From NCBI RefSeq assembly GCF_034387475.1, contig NZ_JAXCIL010000001.1, positions 2,356,001-2,420,000 of the forward strand: DNA of 64,000 nucleotides, in the 5' to 3' direction. Both the position numbers and the translations under genes were made by a program. The notes beneath the pieces are model-generated. The model had not been told where the DNA came from. It was given only the letters and a program-made list of their open reading frames with translations, and made no database searches. Source of the stretch: Pseudomonas sp. Teo4 (GTDB taxonomy: Bacteria; Pseudomonadota; Gammaproteobacteria; Pseudomonadales; Pseudomonadaceae). Of the stretch, positions 1 through 7,914 are shown piece after piece. Numbering within the stretch: position 1 is the stretch's first letter; each line of letters starts with the position of its first letter.

Positions 1-219
1 CGCGCCCAGGCGATGCCCGCATTCTTCGACGCCATCAACAGCCTCACAGGTGGCGAAGTGATCCCGGTGCCCGGCGGTATTCTGCTGCGCGATGCCGAGG
101 GCCGCGTGCTGGGTGCCATCGGCGTCAGTGGCGATACCTCGGACAACGACGAACGCTGTGCCCTGCTGGCCATCGAAGCGCTCGGCCTGATCGGCGATAC
201 CGGCGACCTTCAGCCCTGA
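1..219 (+). CDS. GlcG/HbpS-type (DUF336) protein, C-terminal part
   Basis: The gene enters the window from the left; the frame is open from base 1, and the ATG at 13 is probably internal. The visible 72 or so residues (RAQAMPAFFDAINSL..., then a glycine-rich stretch, GAIGVSGDTSDND and the end ...GDTGDLQP) match the C-terminal half of the GlcG/HbpS fold, where the 'GG(I)P' loop, 'GAIGVSG' strand and a following acidic 'D-E-C/A' helix are conserved. Family members are small proteins of about 135-165 residues linked to haem or cofactor binding and often encoded beside oxidoreductases or glycolate genes. The specific role here cannot be told because the neighbours to the left are missing. Confidence 0.7.
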   Translation, partial: RAQAMPAFFDAINSLTGGEVIPVPGGILLRDAEGRVLGAIGVSGDTSDNDERCALLAIEALGLIGDTGDLQP

Positions 220-257
220 TCCAGACGTCGATAGCGCCTGCCTCGGTGTTGGCAGCC

Positions 258-1424
258 TCAGGCCGCCTCTGCACACTGAGCCTGGCGCACGACGGCCGCC
301 AACCGCTTGAGGCCTTCATCCAGTTTTTCGGGTTCGACGTGGCTGAAATTCAACCGCAGATGCCCCAGGTGCTTGTCGGGCTCGGGGAAAAATGGCTCTC
401 CCGGCATGAAGGCGACATCGACCGCCAGTGCTGACTCAAGCAATGTGCGGGTGTCCAGCGGACGCTTGAGCGTCAGCCAGAAGAACAACCCGCCCTCGGG
501 CACTTTCCAATCCGCCAGGTCGCAAAAGTGCGTTTCCAGTGCAACCTGAAACGCATCCCGACGGCGCCGGTAGTAGTCGCGCAGCGCTTCCAAATGGCGC
601 TCCAGCTTTTCCGTACCCAGCCACTGCAACGCCTGCCACTGGCTCACCCGGTTGGTGTGCAAATCGGCCGACTGCTTGAGCCGCAGCAAGTGCGGGAACA
701 AGTCCGGGCTGGCGATCAGGTAGCCCACCCGCAGCCCTGGAAGCAAGGTTTTCGACAACGTGCCGGTGTAGATCCAGCTGGCCTTGCGCAGGTGGCTGAC
801 CAGAGGCTTTGCGGTGCCGCCGTCAAAGGTCAGTTCGCGATATGGCTCGTCTTCGATCAGCGTCACGCCGAACTCATCCAGCAATGCAGCGACCGCAGCT
901 CGCTTGGCTTCGCTGTAGCGCAGCCCCGAGGGGTTCTGGAAGGTCGGAATCAAATAGATGAATGCTGGACGATGCTGCTCCAGACGGCTGCGCAACGAAG
1001 CGAGGTCTGGGCCATCCGCGGCCATTTGTACGGGGAGGCAATCGGCGCCGAAGAACTGAAACGTTTGCAGGGCTGCCAGATACGTTGGCGCCTCCAGCAA
1101 CACCTCAGTGCCCTGGTCGATGTAAAGCTTCGCCGCGAGGTCAAGGGCCTGCTGAGAACCGCTGAGGACCAGAACCTGATTGGCCTGGCACTCGATACCC
1201 AGTGCACGGGCCTCGGCGGCCAATGCCTCACGCAGGGCGGGTTCACCTTCGCTCATGCCGTACTGCCCCATCGCCACGGGCATATCGGCCCACTCGACAG
1301 TCGGCAACATCGCTTCGGCAGGCAGCCCGCCAGCGAACGACATCACGCCTGGCTTCTGCGCCGCAGCCAGGATTTCACGAATCAGGGAGCTTTTAAGACG
1401 CGAGACACGTTCGGAGAAAGCCAT
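258..1424 (-). CDS. PLP-dependent class I/II aminotransferase (2-aminoadipate aminotransferase-like)
   Basis: 388 residues, usual length for a stand-alone fold-type I aminotransferase of the LysN/MocR-catalytic type. It has the SFAGGLP entry motif (about residue 30), the Y-G-x-S-EG-x-x-x-LREA segment of this subfamily, the N-P-S-G motif in 'PTFQNPSG' (about 165), 'EDEPYRELTF', and the PLP-binding lysine in 'YTGTLSKTLLPGLRVGYL' (about 225). No helix-turn-helix domain is attached, so it is an enzyme and not a MocR regulator. Likely reaction: amino group transfer between an amino acid and 2-oxoglutarate; the substrate cannot be read from sequence. It is transcribed divergently from the MarR gene at 1506, and both promoters share a region with two identical palindromes, so control by that MarR protein is likely. 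The ATG at 1424 has only a weak ribosome-binding site. Confidence 0.85.
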   Translation of the reverse strand: MAFSERVSRLKSSLIREILAAAQKPGVMSFAGGLPAEAMLPTVEWADMPVAMGQYGMSEGEPALREALAAEARALGIECQANQVLVLSGSQQALDLAAKLYIDQGTEVLLEAPTYLAALQTFQFFGADCLPVQMAADGPDLASLRSRLEQHRPAFIYLIPTFQNPSGLRYSEAKRAAVAALLDEFGVTLIEDEPYRELTFDGGTAKPLVSHLRKASWIYTGTLSKTLLPGLRVGYLIASPDLFPHLLRLKQSADLHTNRVSQWQALQWLGTEKLERHLEALRDYYRRRRDAFQVALETHFCDLADWKVPEGGLFFWLTLKRPLDTRTLLESALAVDVAFMPGEPFFPEPDKHLGHLRLNFSHVEPEKLDEGLKRLAAVVRQAQCAEAA

Positions 1425-1457
1425 GGGATCACCGGTAGCGAAGCGTGGGAGAAATAA

Positions 1458-1514
1458 GTCAAACTGCTTGACCGAAATTACGACGCCCCTGGCGGATATG
1501 TCAACATGATTGAC
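1458..1514. promoter_or_regulatory. Two identical GTCAA-N5-TTGAC palindromes, candidate MarR operators
   Basis: GTCAA-ACTGC-TTGAC lies at 1458-1472 and GTCAA-CATGA-TTGAC at 1500-1514. The copies start 42 bp apart, close to four helical turns. The second one contains the start codon of the MarR gene (ATG at 1506). The first lies in the promoter region of the divergent aminotransferase. The arrangement fits a MarR dimer repressing itself and its neighbour. Confidence 0.6.
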
Positions 1515-1958
1515 CTAAAAAACTGCAGCACCCAGCAACAGGCCATGGAGGCATTTTTCTTTGGTTACCAGGCGTTCACTGCCAAGGCAGACGCGATTCT
1601 GGAACGCAGAGGCTTGAGCCGGGTGCATCAACGCATCGTGTTTTTCATCGCCCGCTATCCAGGCCTCAGCGTCAAGGAACTGCTGACATTGCTCGGGGTG
1701 AGCAAACAGGCGCTGAACATTCCGCTGCGTCAATTGATGGAAATGCGCCTTGTCGACAGCGCTGCATCGCCGAACGACAAGCGCATGCGCCTGCTTGAGC
1801 TGACCGATGATGGCGCTAATCTGGAGCAGACGTTGCGGCGTGAGCAGGTGAAGTTGCTGGAGCGAGCGTTCGCAGAAGCCGGAGAGACCGCCGTGAACGG
1901 CTGGTTGGCGGTCAATCAGGCATTGGGGAAAAACCAAGGGCTGAACGAAGAGCTCTGA
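1506..1958 (+). CDS. MarR-family transcriptional regulator
   Basis: 150 residues, standard MarR length. The centre carries the winged helix-turn-helix: 'VHQRIVFFIARYPGLSVKEL' leads into 'LLGVSKQALNIPLRQLMEMRLVD', followed by the wing 'SPNDKRMRLLELTDDG' with the conserved D-x-R pattern. N- and C-terminal helices would form the dimer interface. MarR proteins repress nearby genes and release DNA on binding a small ligand; the ligand is unknown here. The gene is divergent from the aminotransferase at 258-1424 and its start codon lies inside a palindrome repeated upstream, implying autoregulation. The next gene is convergent, with a stem-loop at 1978-2000 between them. Confidence 0.9.
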   Translation: MIDLKNCSTQQQAMEAFFFGYQAFTAKADAILERRGLSRVHQRIVFFIARYPGLSVKELLTLLGVSKQALNIPLRQLMEMRLVDSAASPNDKRMRLLELTDDGANLEQTLRREQVKLLERAFAEAGETAVNGWLAVNQALGKNQGLNEEL

Positions 1959-1977
1959 CAGGCAAGATCAAATCCAG

Positions 1978-2000
1978 GGAGCGCCAGCGACCGGCGCTCC
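1978..2000. terminator. Stem-loop between convergent genes
   Basis: GGAGCGCC (1978-1985) pairs with GGCGCTCC (1993-2000) across a 7-base loop, just after the MarR stop codon and before the stop of the convergent malate dehydrogenase gene. There is no long T-run, so termination strength is uncertain. Confidence 0.45.
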
Positions 2001-2017
2001 GCTCCCCTTCGTTTCCC

Positions 2018-2962
2018 TCATGCTCCCCCGCCCACCAGCGCATTCATCTCGGCAATATCACGCGCCACCTGATCTGCGGATTGATCGAACATCGCCTGCT
2101 CCTGCGCATCCAGCGACAACTCGATCACCCGCTCGATCCCCTCCCCGGCCAATACACAGGGGACACCCATGGCAATGCCGGTGCGCCCGTACTCGCCCTC
2201 AAGAATCGCGACCGTCGGCAAAATGCTGTTTCGCCAGTGGGCGATGGCGTCCACCATCTGCGCAATGGCCACGCCCGGCGCATCGCAGGCGCTGCCCATC
2301 TTCTTCAGCCCGAGAATCTCGCCGCCACCTTGACGCGTGCGCTGCACGATCCGCTCTATCTGCTCATTGGACAGGAAGTGCGAAAGCGGCACCGAACTGA
2401 CCGCGCAGTAGCGCATCAGCGGCACCATGCTATCGCCATGCCCGCCCAGCACCAGCGCGGTAATGTCTCGAGCCGAAAACCCGGTTTCCTCGGCAATGAA
2501 ACACTTCATGCGCGCGGTATCCAGCACCCCCGCCTGCCCGAACACCTTGTTGCGCCCGAGTTTGCTGAGCGACCAGGCCCGATAGGTCAGCACATCGACC
2601 GGGTTCGACACCACCAGCACCGTGGCCGTCGGCGCATGCTGGTTGATATCGCGCATGATGCCATCGATGATGGGCAGGTTGATGCTCAATACATCCTGGC
2701 GCGATTGGCCAGGCTTGCGCGGCACACCCGCCGTGATCACCACCAGCTCGGAGTCGTGCAGCAATTGCGCATCGGCCCCGCCATGAACCCGGGTATCGGA
2801 ACCGGACTCAACTGCCGCCTGCCACACATCCAGCGCCTTGCCCTTCGCCAACTCGCCCTGGACATCGATCAACGTCAATTCGCGACACAACTCTTCCCGG
2901 GCGATGATCTGGGCCGCCGCCTCGCCCACCATTCCGGCACCTACGATTGAGAGTTTGTTCAC
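2018..2962 (-). CDS. mdh: Malate dehydrogenase, LDH-like type
   Basis: 314 residues with the Rossmann entry 'SIVGAGMVGEAAA' at the N-terminus. The substrate-specificity loop reads 'GVPRKPGQSR' (about residues 76-85); arginine at the position that is glutamine in lactate dehydrogenases points to malate/oxaloacetate. 'VVSNPVDVLTY', 'GQAGVLDTARMK' and the catalytic histidine in 'GGHGDSMVPL' (about residue 173) are present. The reaction is NAD-dependent interconversion of malate and oxaloacetate. The start codon is GTG, supported by a strong GGGAGG site 7 bases upstream. The gene follows the TehA/SLAC1 gene on the same strand, separated by a rho-independent terminator, so it is likely a single-gene unit. 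Pseudomonas also uses a quinone-dependent malate oxidoreductase, so this NAD enzyme may be secondary (family knowledge). Confidence 0.88.
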   Translation of the reverse strand: MNKLSIVGAGMVGEAAAQIIAREELCRELTLIDVQGELAKGKALDVWQAAVESGSDTRVHGGADAQLLHDSELVVITAGVPRKPGQSRQDVLSINLPIIDGIMRDINQHAPTATVLVVSNPVDVLTYRAWSLSKLGRNKVFGQAGVLDTARMKCFIAEETGFSARDITALVLGGHGDSMVPLMRYCAVSSVPLSHFLSNEQIERIVQRTRQGGGEILGLKKMGSACDAPGVAIAQMVDAIAHWRNSILPTVAILEGEYGRTGIAMGVPCVLAGEGIERVIELSLDAQEQAMFDQSADQVARDIAEMNALVGGGA

Positions 2963-3067
2963 CTGTCACCTCCCGCGGCGCGCCATCGGCAGCACGCCTG
3001 CTTGTAGAGAGAAGTATTGACTGCCGGGGCTAAATGGCCACTCGCAGGTGCTGACTTGCTGCTGAGC

Positions 3068-3093
3068 AAAAAAAGCGAGCCGATGAGGCTCGC
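3068..3093 (-). terminator. Rho-independent terminator of the TehA/SLAC1 gene
   Basis: On the minus strand GCGAGCC, a short loop and GGCTCGC are followed directly by seven T residues (A-run at 3068-3074 on the plus strand). It lies 18 bases after the stop codon of the gene at 3111-4106. Confidence 0.85.
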
Positions 3094-3110
3094 CAAAGGG
3101 GAGGTAAAAG

Positions 3111-4106
3111 TCAGTTAGCCAGCAACTTTCCACTGAACAGGCTGCCGAGGGTTTTGGGCAGCAGCACAGTCAGCGCCACCGTGAGAAACAGCAGGATCAC
3201 CGCCGCGATAACCATCAGCACAGTGCTGCCCTGCGCGTGGGCATATTTGAGCGCCGCATTGCTCAGCGCTGCGATGGGGAAGCTGATGGCCCACCACGCA
3301 GGGCTGAAAGGCACATCACGACGGAACACTTTGAAGCTCAGTACCACGAACAGGAACAGGGCGAAATAGAACAACACGCTGGCAAACCGGTCGATTTCCC
3401 CGAACAGGTTGGTGTACGCCAGGAAACCTACGGCGAACGGCGCGATCAGCACCATCAGCGAAGGCACCATGCCTTTGGCCAAGGCGGGTTGATGCACCAG
3501 CCGCGCAAAAATCCGGGTGTAGAAGATCAATGCCAGCGTTGCCCCCACCGCCAGTGCGAACATATTGAACTGCGCGGCCCAGGCCATAGGCATATGCGCG
3601 CCGGTTACCGGGATATCCAGGGTGGCAACGCCCGGGATGAGCCACACCGGCACGGCATTGGCAGCTTCGTGCCCGCCTGCCAGCAACCGGGAAACCACCA
3701 GGCCGGCCAGCAATACAGTCAACAGACTGCCCAGAACCCACAACGCCTGCCCAAGCCATTGGCTGTGCGGCGCAGCCACCGCCGAAAGCAGCAGCATGGC
3801 GATGGTGACGGTGCCGAAGAAGTTGCTGGCGATCGGATGATTGAACTCCGCCTTTACCGCCTCAGGGTGTTTCACCCACTTGGCCAGATACCCCACCGCC
3901 AACACCACGAAAACCAGGCCGGCAAGTGCACCAATCGCTTCACCCAGCGCGCCGCCCATACCGAAGTATTGCCCACTCAAGCGCCAGGCCAGGGCCAGCC
4001 CGGCCAGGCCCATCACCGCCCCAAACAGATTGATGGGCAGGTTCCTCATGGATGGCGTGCGCACTGGTCGCGCTGCAGCGCCAGTGGAGGCGTATACAGT
4101 GTTCAT
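3111..4106 (-). CDS. TehA/SLAC1-type (TDT family) transporter or anion channel
   Basis: About 331 hydrophobic residues with roughly ten membrane segments, starting 'MRNLPINLFGAVMGLAGLALAW' after a short polar leader. 'FNHPIASNFFGTVTIAMLLL', 'GAHMPMAWAAQFNMFALAVG' and 'FPIAALSNAALKYA' are typical of the TehA/SLAC1 fold, whose members pass C4-dicarboxylates, tellurite or small anions across the inner membrane. The chosen start (4106) has GGGAG 7 bases upstream; a longer frame to 4220 has no comparable site and would run into the divergent regulator's promoter. The gene is divergent from the GlxA-type regulator at 4223, a common pairing that suggests local control, but the substrate is not readable. 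Confidence 0.85.
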   Translation of the reverse strand: MNTVYASTGAAARPVRTPSMRNLPINLFGAVMGLAGLALAWRLSGQYFGMGGALGEAIGALAGLVFVVLAVGYLAKWVKHPEAVKAEFNHPIASNFFGTVTIAMLLLSAVAAPHSQWLGQALWVLGSLLTVLLAGLVVSRLLAGGHEAANAVPVWLIPGVATLDIPVTGAHMPMAWAAQFNMFALAVGATLALIFYTRIFARLVHQPALAKGMVPSLMVLIAPFAVGFLAYTNLFGEIDRFASVLFYFALFLFVVLSFKVFRRDVPFSPAWWAISFPIAALSNAALKYAHAQGSTVLMVIAAVILLFLTVALTVLLPKTLGSLFSGKLLAN

Positions 4107-4222
4107 GGTTGTCTCCCGTTTGACCGAATTTGCTGGTGAAGCTATTTTCAGCCAAACACTAGATGGCCGAAACCGTCGCATTACGACGTATTCAGCCAAT
4201 GATTCGACGAGAGCAGACAATC

Positions 4223-5179
4223 ATGCGCATCACACTGCTGGCATTCCCTCGTGTGCAGTTGCTGGATGTCGTTGGCCCCGCTGACGTGTTCGCGGAGGCG
4301 TCGCGCCAACTTGGCAACCCCCGTGCTTATCGGGTTGAAGTGATCGGCACGCAGAAGGGCCTGGTAAAAGGCTCGAACGGCTTGAAAATCGCCATCGACG
4401 AGACATTCGAAACCTATAAAGGAAGAATCGACACCCTGCTGGTGGCCGGCAGCCCGCACGTAGACGCCATCGCCTCGAATCCTGTGTTGCAGGCGTGGCT
4501 TCGCCAGCAAGCGAAGACAGTACGGCGTTTGTGCTCGGTTTGCAGTGGTGCTTTCCTGCTCGCCTCAGCGGGCTTGCTCGATGGACGACGCGTCACGACC
4601 CACTGGAACTCCAGCGCCAGGCTGGCCAAGGAACACCCGCAAGCCGAGGTGGAACCTGACAGCATCTTCATCAAGGACGGCAATCTCTATACCTCCGCCG
4701 GGGTCACGGCGTGCATGGACCTGGCCCTGGCGCTGGTGGAGGAAGACCACGGCCGGGAACTGGCGCTCAGCGTTGCCCGCGAAATGGTGATGTTCTTCAA
4801 GCGCCCTGGCGGGCAATCGCAGTTCAGCGCACAGCTGGCAGCCCAAACCGCCGAACGCAGTGTGATCAGTGATGTACAGAGTTATGTGTTGAACCACCTC
4901 AAGGCCGACCTGAGCATCCCCACGCTGGCCGCCCGCGCAGGAATGAGCGAACGCAACTTTGCTCGTACGTTCAAGCAGGAGGCCGGATTCACACCAGGAG
5001 AGTTTGTCGAACTGGCCCGCATCGATGCGGCCAGACGCCTGATCGAGGATTCGGATGTATCCCTCAAACGCTTGGCCGACACCGTGGGTTATGCGAATGC
5101 GGACGGCTTCAGACGGGCGTTCATGCGGCGGCTCGGGGTTGGGCCGAGTGATTATCGAAAGCGGTTTTCGTCTGGGTGA
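4223..5179 (+). CDS. GlxA-type AraC-family regulator with DJ-1/PfpI-like domain
   Basis: 319 residues from the ATG at 4223 (GAGAG upstream; an earlier ATG at 4199 is possible). Residues about 1-195 form a class I glutamine-amidotransferase-like/DJ-1 domain, 'MRITLLAFPRVQLLDVVGPADVF', with the nucleophile-elbow cysteine in 'RLCSVCSGAFLLASAGLL' (about 107). Residues about 215-315 are an AraC double helix-turn-helix ending 'DGFRRAFMRRLGVGPSDYRKRF'. Such proteins act as cytoplasmic transcription regulators of amino-acid, amine or carnitine catabolism; the N-terminal domain senses a ligand and usually has no amidotransferase activity. Divergent from the transporter gene at 3111-4106. Confidence 0.88.
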   Translation: MRITLLAFPRVQLLDVVGPADVFAEASRQLGNPRAYRVEVIGTQKGLVKGSNGLKIAIDETFETYKGRIDTLLVAGSPHVDAIASNPVLQAWLRQQAKTVRRLCSVCSGAFLLASAGLLDGRRVTTHWNSSARLAKEHPQAEVEPDSIFIKDGNLYTSAGVTACMDLALALVEEDHGRELALSVAREMVMFFKRPGGQSQFSAQLAAQTAERSVISDVQSYVLNHLKADLSIPTLAARAGMSERNFARTFKQEAGFTPGEFVELARIDAARRLIEDSDVSLKRLADTVGYANADGFRRAFMRRLGVGPSDYRKRFSSG

Positions 5180-5210
5180 TGTGGAAAGGAGTTCTTCTGG
5201 GTGAGTCGTT

Positions 5211-5531
5211 TCAGTTTCCTGATACCAACTTCAGCCCGATAACACCGGCCAAGATCATCACAATGCAGAGCACTCTCAACGGCGCCATCGCGTCGCCCAA
5301 TACCGCCATCCCGAGCACTGCGGTGCCTGCTGCTCCGATGCCGGTCCAGACCGCGTAGCCAGTGCCAACGGGCAATGTTCGCAGCGACAGCGAAAGTAGA
5401 AACACGCTCGACAGGCCGGCGCCAACAGCAAGCAGTCCAGGTATCAAACGTGTGAAACCCTCAGACCCCTTCAAGTAATAGGCGAATGCAATTTCAAGAA
5501 CCCCGGCTACTCCCAGAAGGGCCCATGCCAT
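5211..5531 (-). CDS. SMR-family exporter, SugE/Gdx-like
   Basis: 106 residues, the standard SMR length, with four membrane helices. The essential glutamate is in helix 1 ('GVAGVLEIAFAYYLKGSEGF'). 'LPVGTGYAVWTGIGAAGTAV' is very close to the SugE/Gdx signature rather than to EmrE, and 'AGVIGLKLVSG' ends the protein. SugE/Gdx proteins exchange guanidinium-type cations for protons as dual-topology dimers in the inner membrane. The start at 5531 has GGAG 10 bases upstream. It lies 79 bases after the AhpD-like gene on the same strand, so the two may be co-transcribed. No guanidine riboswitch was recognised upstream. Confidence 0.85.
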   Translation of the reverse strand: MAWALLGVAGVLEIAFAYYLKGSEGFTRLIPGLLAVGAGLSSVFLLSLSLRTLPVGTGYAVWTGIGAAGTAVLGMAVLGDAMAPLRVLCIVMILAGVIGLKLVSGN

Positions 5532-5610
5532 AAGTGGTAACTCCGTAACATGTCTCGCCAGGCGATGTGCGCCAGGCGAGGCTTGGTGAGGGGATTGCCA
5601 TGCAGGCCGT

Positions 5611-6066
5611 TCAAGCCCGATTAACGGCATCTGGGGACGAGCGGAAGGCAACACCGAATCGATTGAAGGCGTTCATCAAGCCGATGGCGTAGGTAAGGTC
5701 CGTCAGTTCCTTGTCGTTGAATTCGGCAGTTGCTTCAACGTAGTCGTCATCGGGAATACCTGTCTCGCAAACCCTGGTGACGGACTCCGCCCAGGCAAGC
5801 GCAGCGCGTTGCCGAGAGCTGAACAATTCCCCGGCGTCACGCCATACCGGCACCATTACCAGTCTTTCGACTGCAATTCCGAGCTTGAGCAGGTCACGCG
5901 AATGCATGTCGATGCAGAATGCGCAGCCATTGATTTGCGAAACCCGCAGGTAAACCAGATCGATCAGTTCGGTGGGTAGATCAGTCTTGAGCAGGTAGCC
6001 ATAAACGTTGCCGAAAGCCTTGTAACCTTCCGGGGCAGCACTAGCGTAGTCGATACGTTGAGTCAT
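5611..6066 (-). CDS. Carboxymuconolactone decarboxylase/AhpD-family protein
   Basis: 151 residues from the ATG at 6066, which has GAGGA just upstream; longer upstream frames lack this. It carries the AhpD-core signature 'VSQINGCAFCIDMHSRDLLK' (about residues 38-57) with the CxxC pair and following histidine that give alkylhydroperoxidase-like peroxidatic chemistry. 'LPTELIDLVYLRVSQ' and 'YAIGLMNAFNRFGVAF' complete the helical fold. Members act as small oxidative-defence proteins or are of unknown substrate. It is divergent from the MocR gene at 6290; the shared region holds repeats that could be the MocR binding sites. Confidence 0.85.
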   Translation of the reverse strand: MTQRIDYASAAPEGYKAFGNVYGYLLKTDLPTELIDLVYLRVSQINGCAFCIDMHSRDLLKLGIAVERLVMVPVWRDAGELFSSRQRAALAWAESVTRVCETGIPDDDYVEATAEFNDKELTDLTYAIGLMNAFNRFGVAFRSSPDAVNRA

Positions 6067-6152
6067 GATGAATCCTCGGGTTTGCTGTTTGGAGGACTGC
6101 ATCCTGGGCCTGCTTGGCCTATGGTTGAAGAGCCATGTTCTGGCTTGTGAAC

Positions 6153-6214
6153 TGGGCCATAGGGCGACCGACAAGGCATGCTCATGGCCCAGTCGCCAAG
6201 GTCAATCATGGCCC
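6153..6214. promoter_or_regulatory. ATGGCCC repeats in the AhpD-like/MocR intergenic region
   Basis: TGGGCCAT at 6153-6160 is the inverse of ATGGCCCA at 6184-6191, and TCATGGCCC occurs directly at 6182-6190 and 6206-6214. Known MocR regulators bind repeated half-sites in the divergent promoter region, so this is a candidate operator cluster for the regulator that starts at 6290. Confidence 0.4.
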
Positions 6215-6289
6215 TTGGAGCAAGACCGTGAAGGCTTGTAGGCTGCTTTTTTCCTGCCTGCGGCAAGGGCAGTTTCCCTGAGTGCATCC

Positions 6290-7708
6290 ATGACCAGTCC
6301 CTTCAATAGCCAGTCGCCCCTCGACCCCACCTCGACGGAACCGATCTACCGGCAAATCTACTGGCGTTTTCGCGGGGCAATCACCGATGGCGTGCTCGCG
6401 CCGGGCGAACGCATTCCTGCAGCCCGGTCGCTGGCCAAGGAGCTTGGGCTGGCCCGGGGCACCGTCGACAGCGCATATTCGCTGCTGGCGGCAGAGGGCT
6501 ATATCCAACCGCGCGGTCAGGCCGGCACCGTGGTGGCCGCCGGGCTGAACGTGCGGCCGCGACAGGCGCACACCGATCACCCATCGACTCCAGCGCCCGG
6601 CGCGTCGGTGCGGCACAAGGCGGCGGTACTGCCCTTCCAGATGGCCTTGCCTGCGCTGGATGAGTTTCCACGAAAAATCTGGGCGCAGATCGGTGCCCGT
6701 TGCGTGCGCGCCACAGGGGTTGCGGACATGGCCAATCCGTCGGCCCAAGGTTTGGAATCTCTGCGCAACGCGATTGCCAGTTACCTGCAACTGGCGCGTG
6801 GCATCAATTGCCTGCCTTCCCAGGTGTTCGTGACCTCGGGCTACCGCAATACCCTGACGCTGATCGTTCACGCCTTGCTGCAAGCGGGTGATCGGGCCCT
6901 CGTGGAAAACCCCGGCTACCCCCCTACCCGCCAGTTGCTGGAGTATTTGCAGATCGGGGTACAACCTGTGGACGTGGACCAGGATGGCCTGCAAGTCACC
7001 CAGGGCATTGATCAATGTCCCACCGCCCGCGCGGTAGTGGTTACGCCAGCACATCAGAGTCCGTTGTGCGTGTCGCTGTCTTTGCCGCGGCGCCTGCAAC
7101 TGCTGGAGTGGGCAGCCCGCGAGCAGGCGTGGATCATCGAAGATGACTACGACGGCGAATACCGCTACGTCAGCCGCCCGCTGCCGGCCCTGAAAAGCCT
7201 CGATCGCGAGGGTCGCGTGCTGTACGCCGGCACATTCAGCAAGGTGCTGTTTCCCGGTATCCGGATCGCCTATCTGGTGGTGCCGCCATCTCAGGTCGAA
7301 CGTTTCCAGCAGGTCGCCCGGACGTTCCTTGGCGGCGTCCCGGAGCTGACCCAGGCCATCGTCAGCACTTTCGTCACCGAGGGACATTTCGCCCGGCATA
7401 TCCAGCGCATGCGCAAGCTCTATGGCGAACGCCGGGTAGCGGCGGTCAACGGCCTGAGCAAGGTCCTCGGCGAACACATCCAGATCGATGCACAGCCCGG
7501 CGGCATGCACTTGATCCTGCGCCTGACCCGTGCGCAGTCCGACCGCGAGCTGGTCGAACGCCTGCTGAATGCGGGGATCTACGCCGAAGCCTTGAGCGAG
7601 TGCTATATCGGTCCCGAAAGCCAGTGCGGCCTGATGCTGGGCTTTGCCAACATCGATTCGCAAGCCAGCGCCGAACGGTTGGGCGAGCGCATCGTGGCGC
7701 TGCTCTGA
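6290..7708 (+). CDS. MocR-family (GntR-aminotransferase) transcriptional regulator, PdxR-like
   Basis: 472 residues. The N-terminal GntR winged helix covers about residues 15-85 ('IYRQIYWRFRGAITDGVLAP', 'PAARSLAKELGLARGTVDSAY', 'LLAAEGYIQPRGQAGTVV'). After a linker comes a fold-type I aminotransferase domain with 'NPGYPPTRQLLEYL', 'VTPAHQSPLCVSLSLPRR', 'EDDYDGEYRYVSRPLPALKS' and the PLP lysine in 'YAGTFSKVLFPGIRIAYLV' (about residue 320). MocR proteins use PLP as a sensing cofactor and regulate vitamin B6 or amino-compound genes. The divergent target is probably the AhpD-like/SugE-like pair at 5211-6066. A pure enzyme is unlikely given the intact DNA-binding domain. Confidence 0.9.
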   Translation: MTSPFNSQSPLDPTSTEPIYRQIYWRFRGAITDGVLAPGERIPAARSLAKELGLARGTVDSAYSLLAAEGYIQPRGQAGTVVAAGLNVRPRQAHTDHPSTPAPGASVRHKAAVLPFQMALPALDEFPRKIWAQIGARCVRATGVADMANPSAQGLESLRNAIASYLQLARGINCLPSQVFVTSGYRNTLTLIVHALLQAGDRALVENPGYPPTRQLLEYLQIGVQPVDVDQDGLQVTQGIDQCPTARAVVVTPAHQSPLCVSLSLPRRLQLLEWAAREQAWIIEDDYDGEYRYVSRPLPALKSLDREGRVLYAGTFSKVLFPGIRIAYLVVPPSQVERFQQVARTFLGGVPELTQAIVSTFVTEGHFARHIQRMRKLYGERRVAAVNGLSKVLGEHIQIDAQPGGMHLILRLTRAQSDRELVERLLNAGIYAEALSECYIGPESQCGLMLGFANIDSQASAERLGERIVALL

Positions 7709-7914
7709 AGCAGGCTCATGGTCCACTCACGCGGACAATTCTTGGCTCTTTGTCACTGGCCCAAGCGGCTGCACCATGCACCCGCTACTTACCACCAACA
7801 GCCCCATCAAACGCCAAGGTCCAATGAAAATTCTGCGTGTGATCCGGACTTCTGTTGTCGCCCTGGCTCATGACCGTGCGGGCCTGAATCAGTCCCCCTT
7901 CCAGGAACAACTCG

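Noticed and set aside
5532..5610. Guanidine riboswitch before the SugE-like gene
   Set aside because: Only 79 bases separate it from the upstream gene and no conserved guanidine-aptamer elements were recognised.
6206..7726. Minus-strand frame opposite the MocR gene
   Set aside because: Shadow frame; the sense strand has complete GntR and aminotransferase domains.
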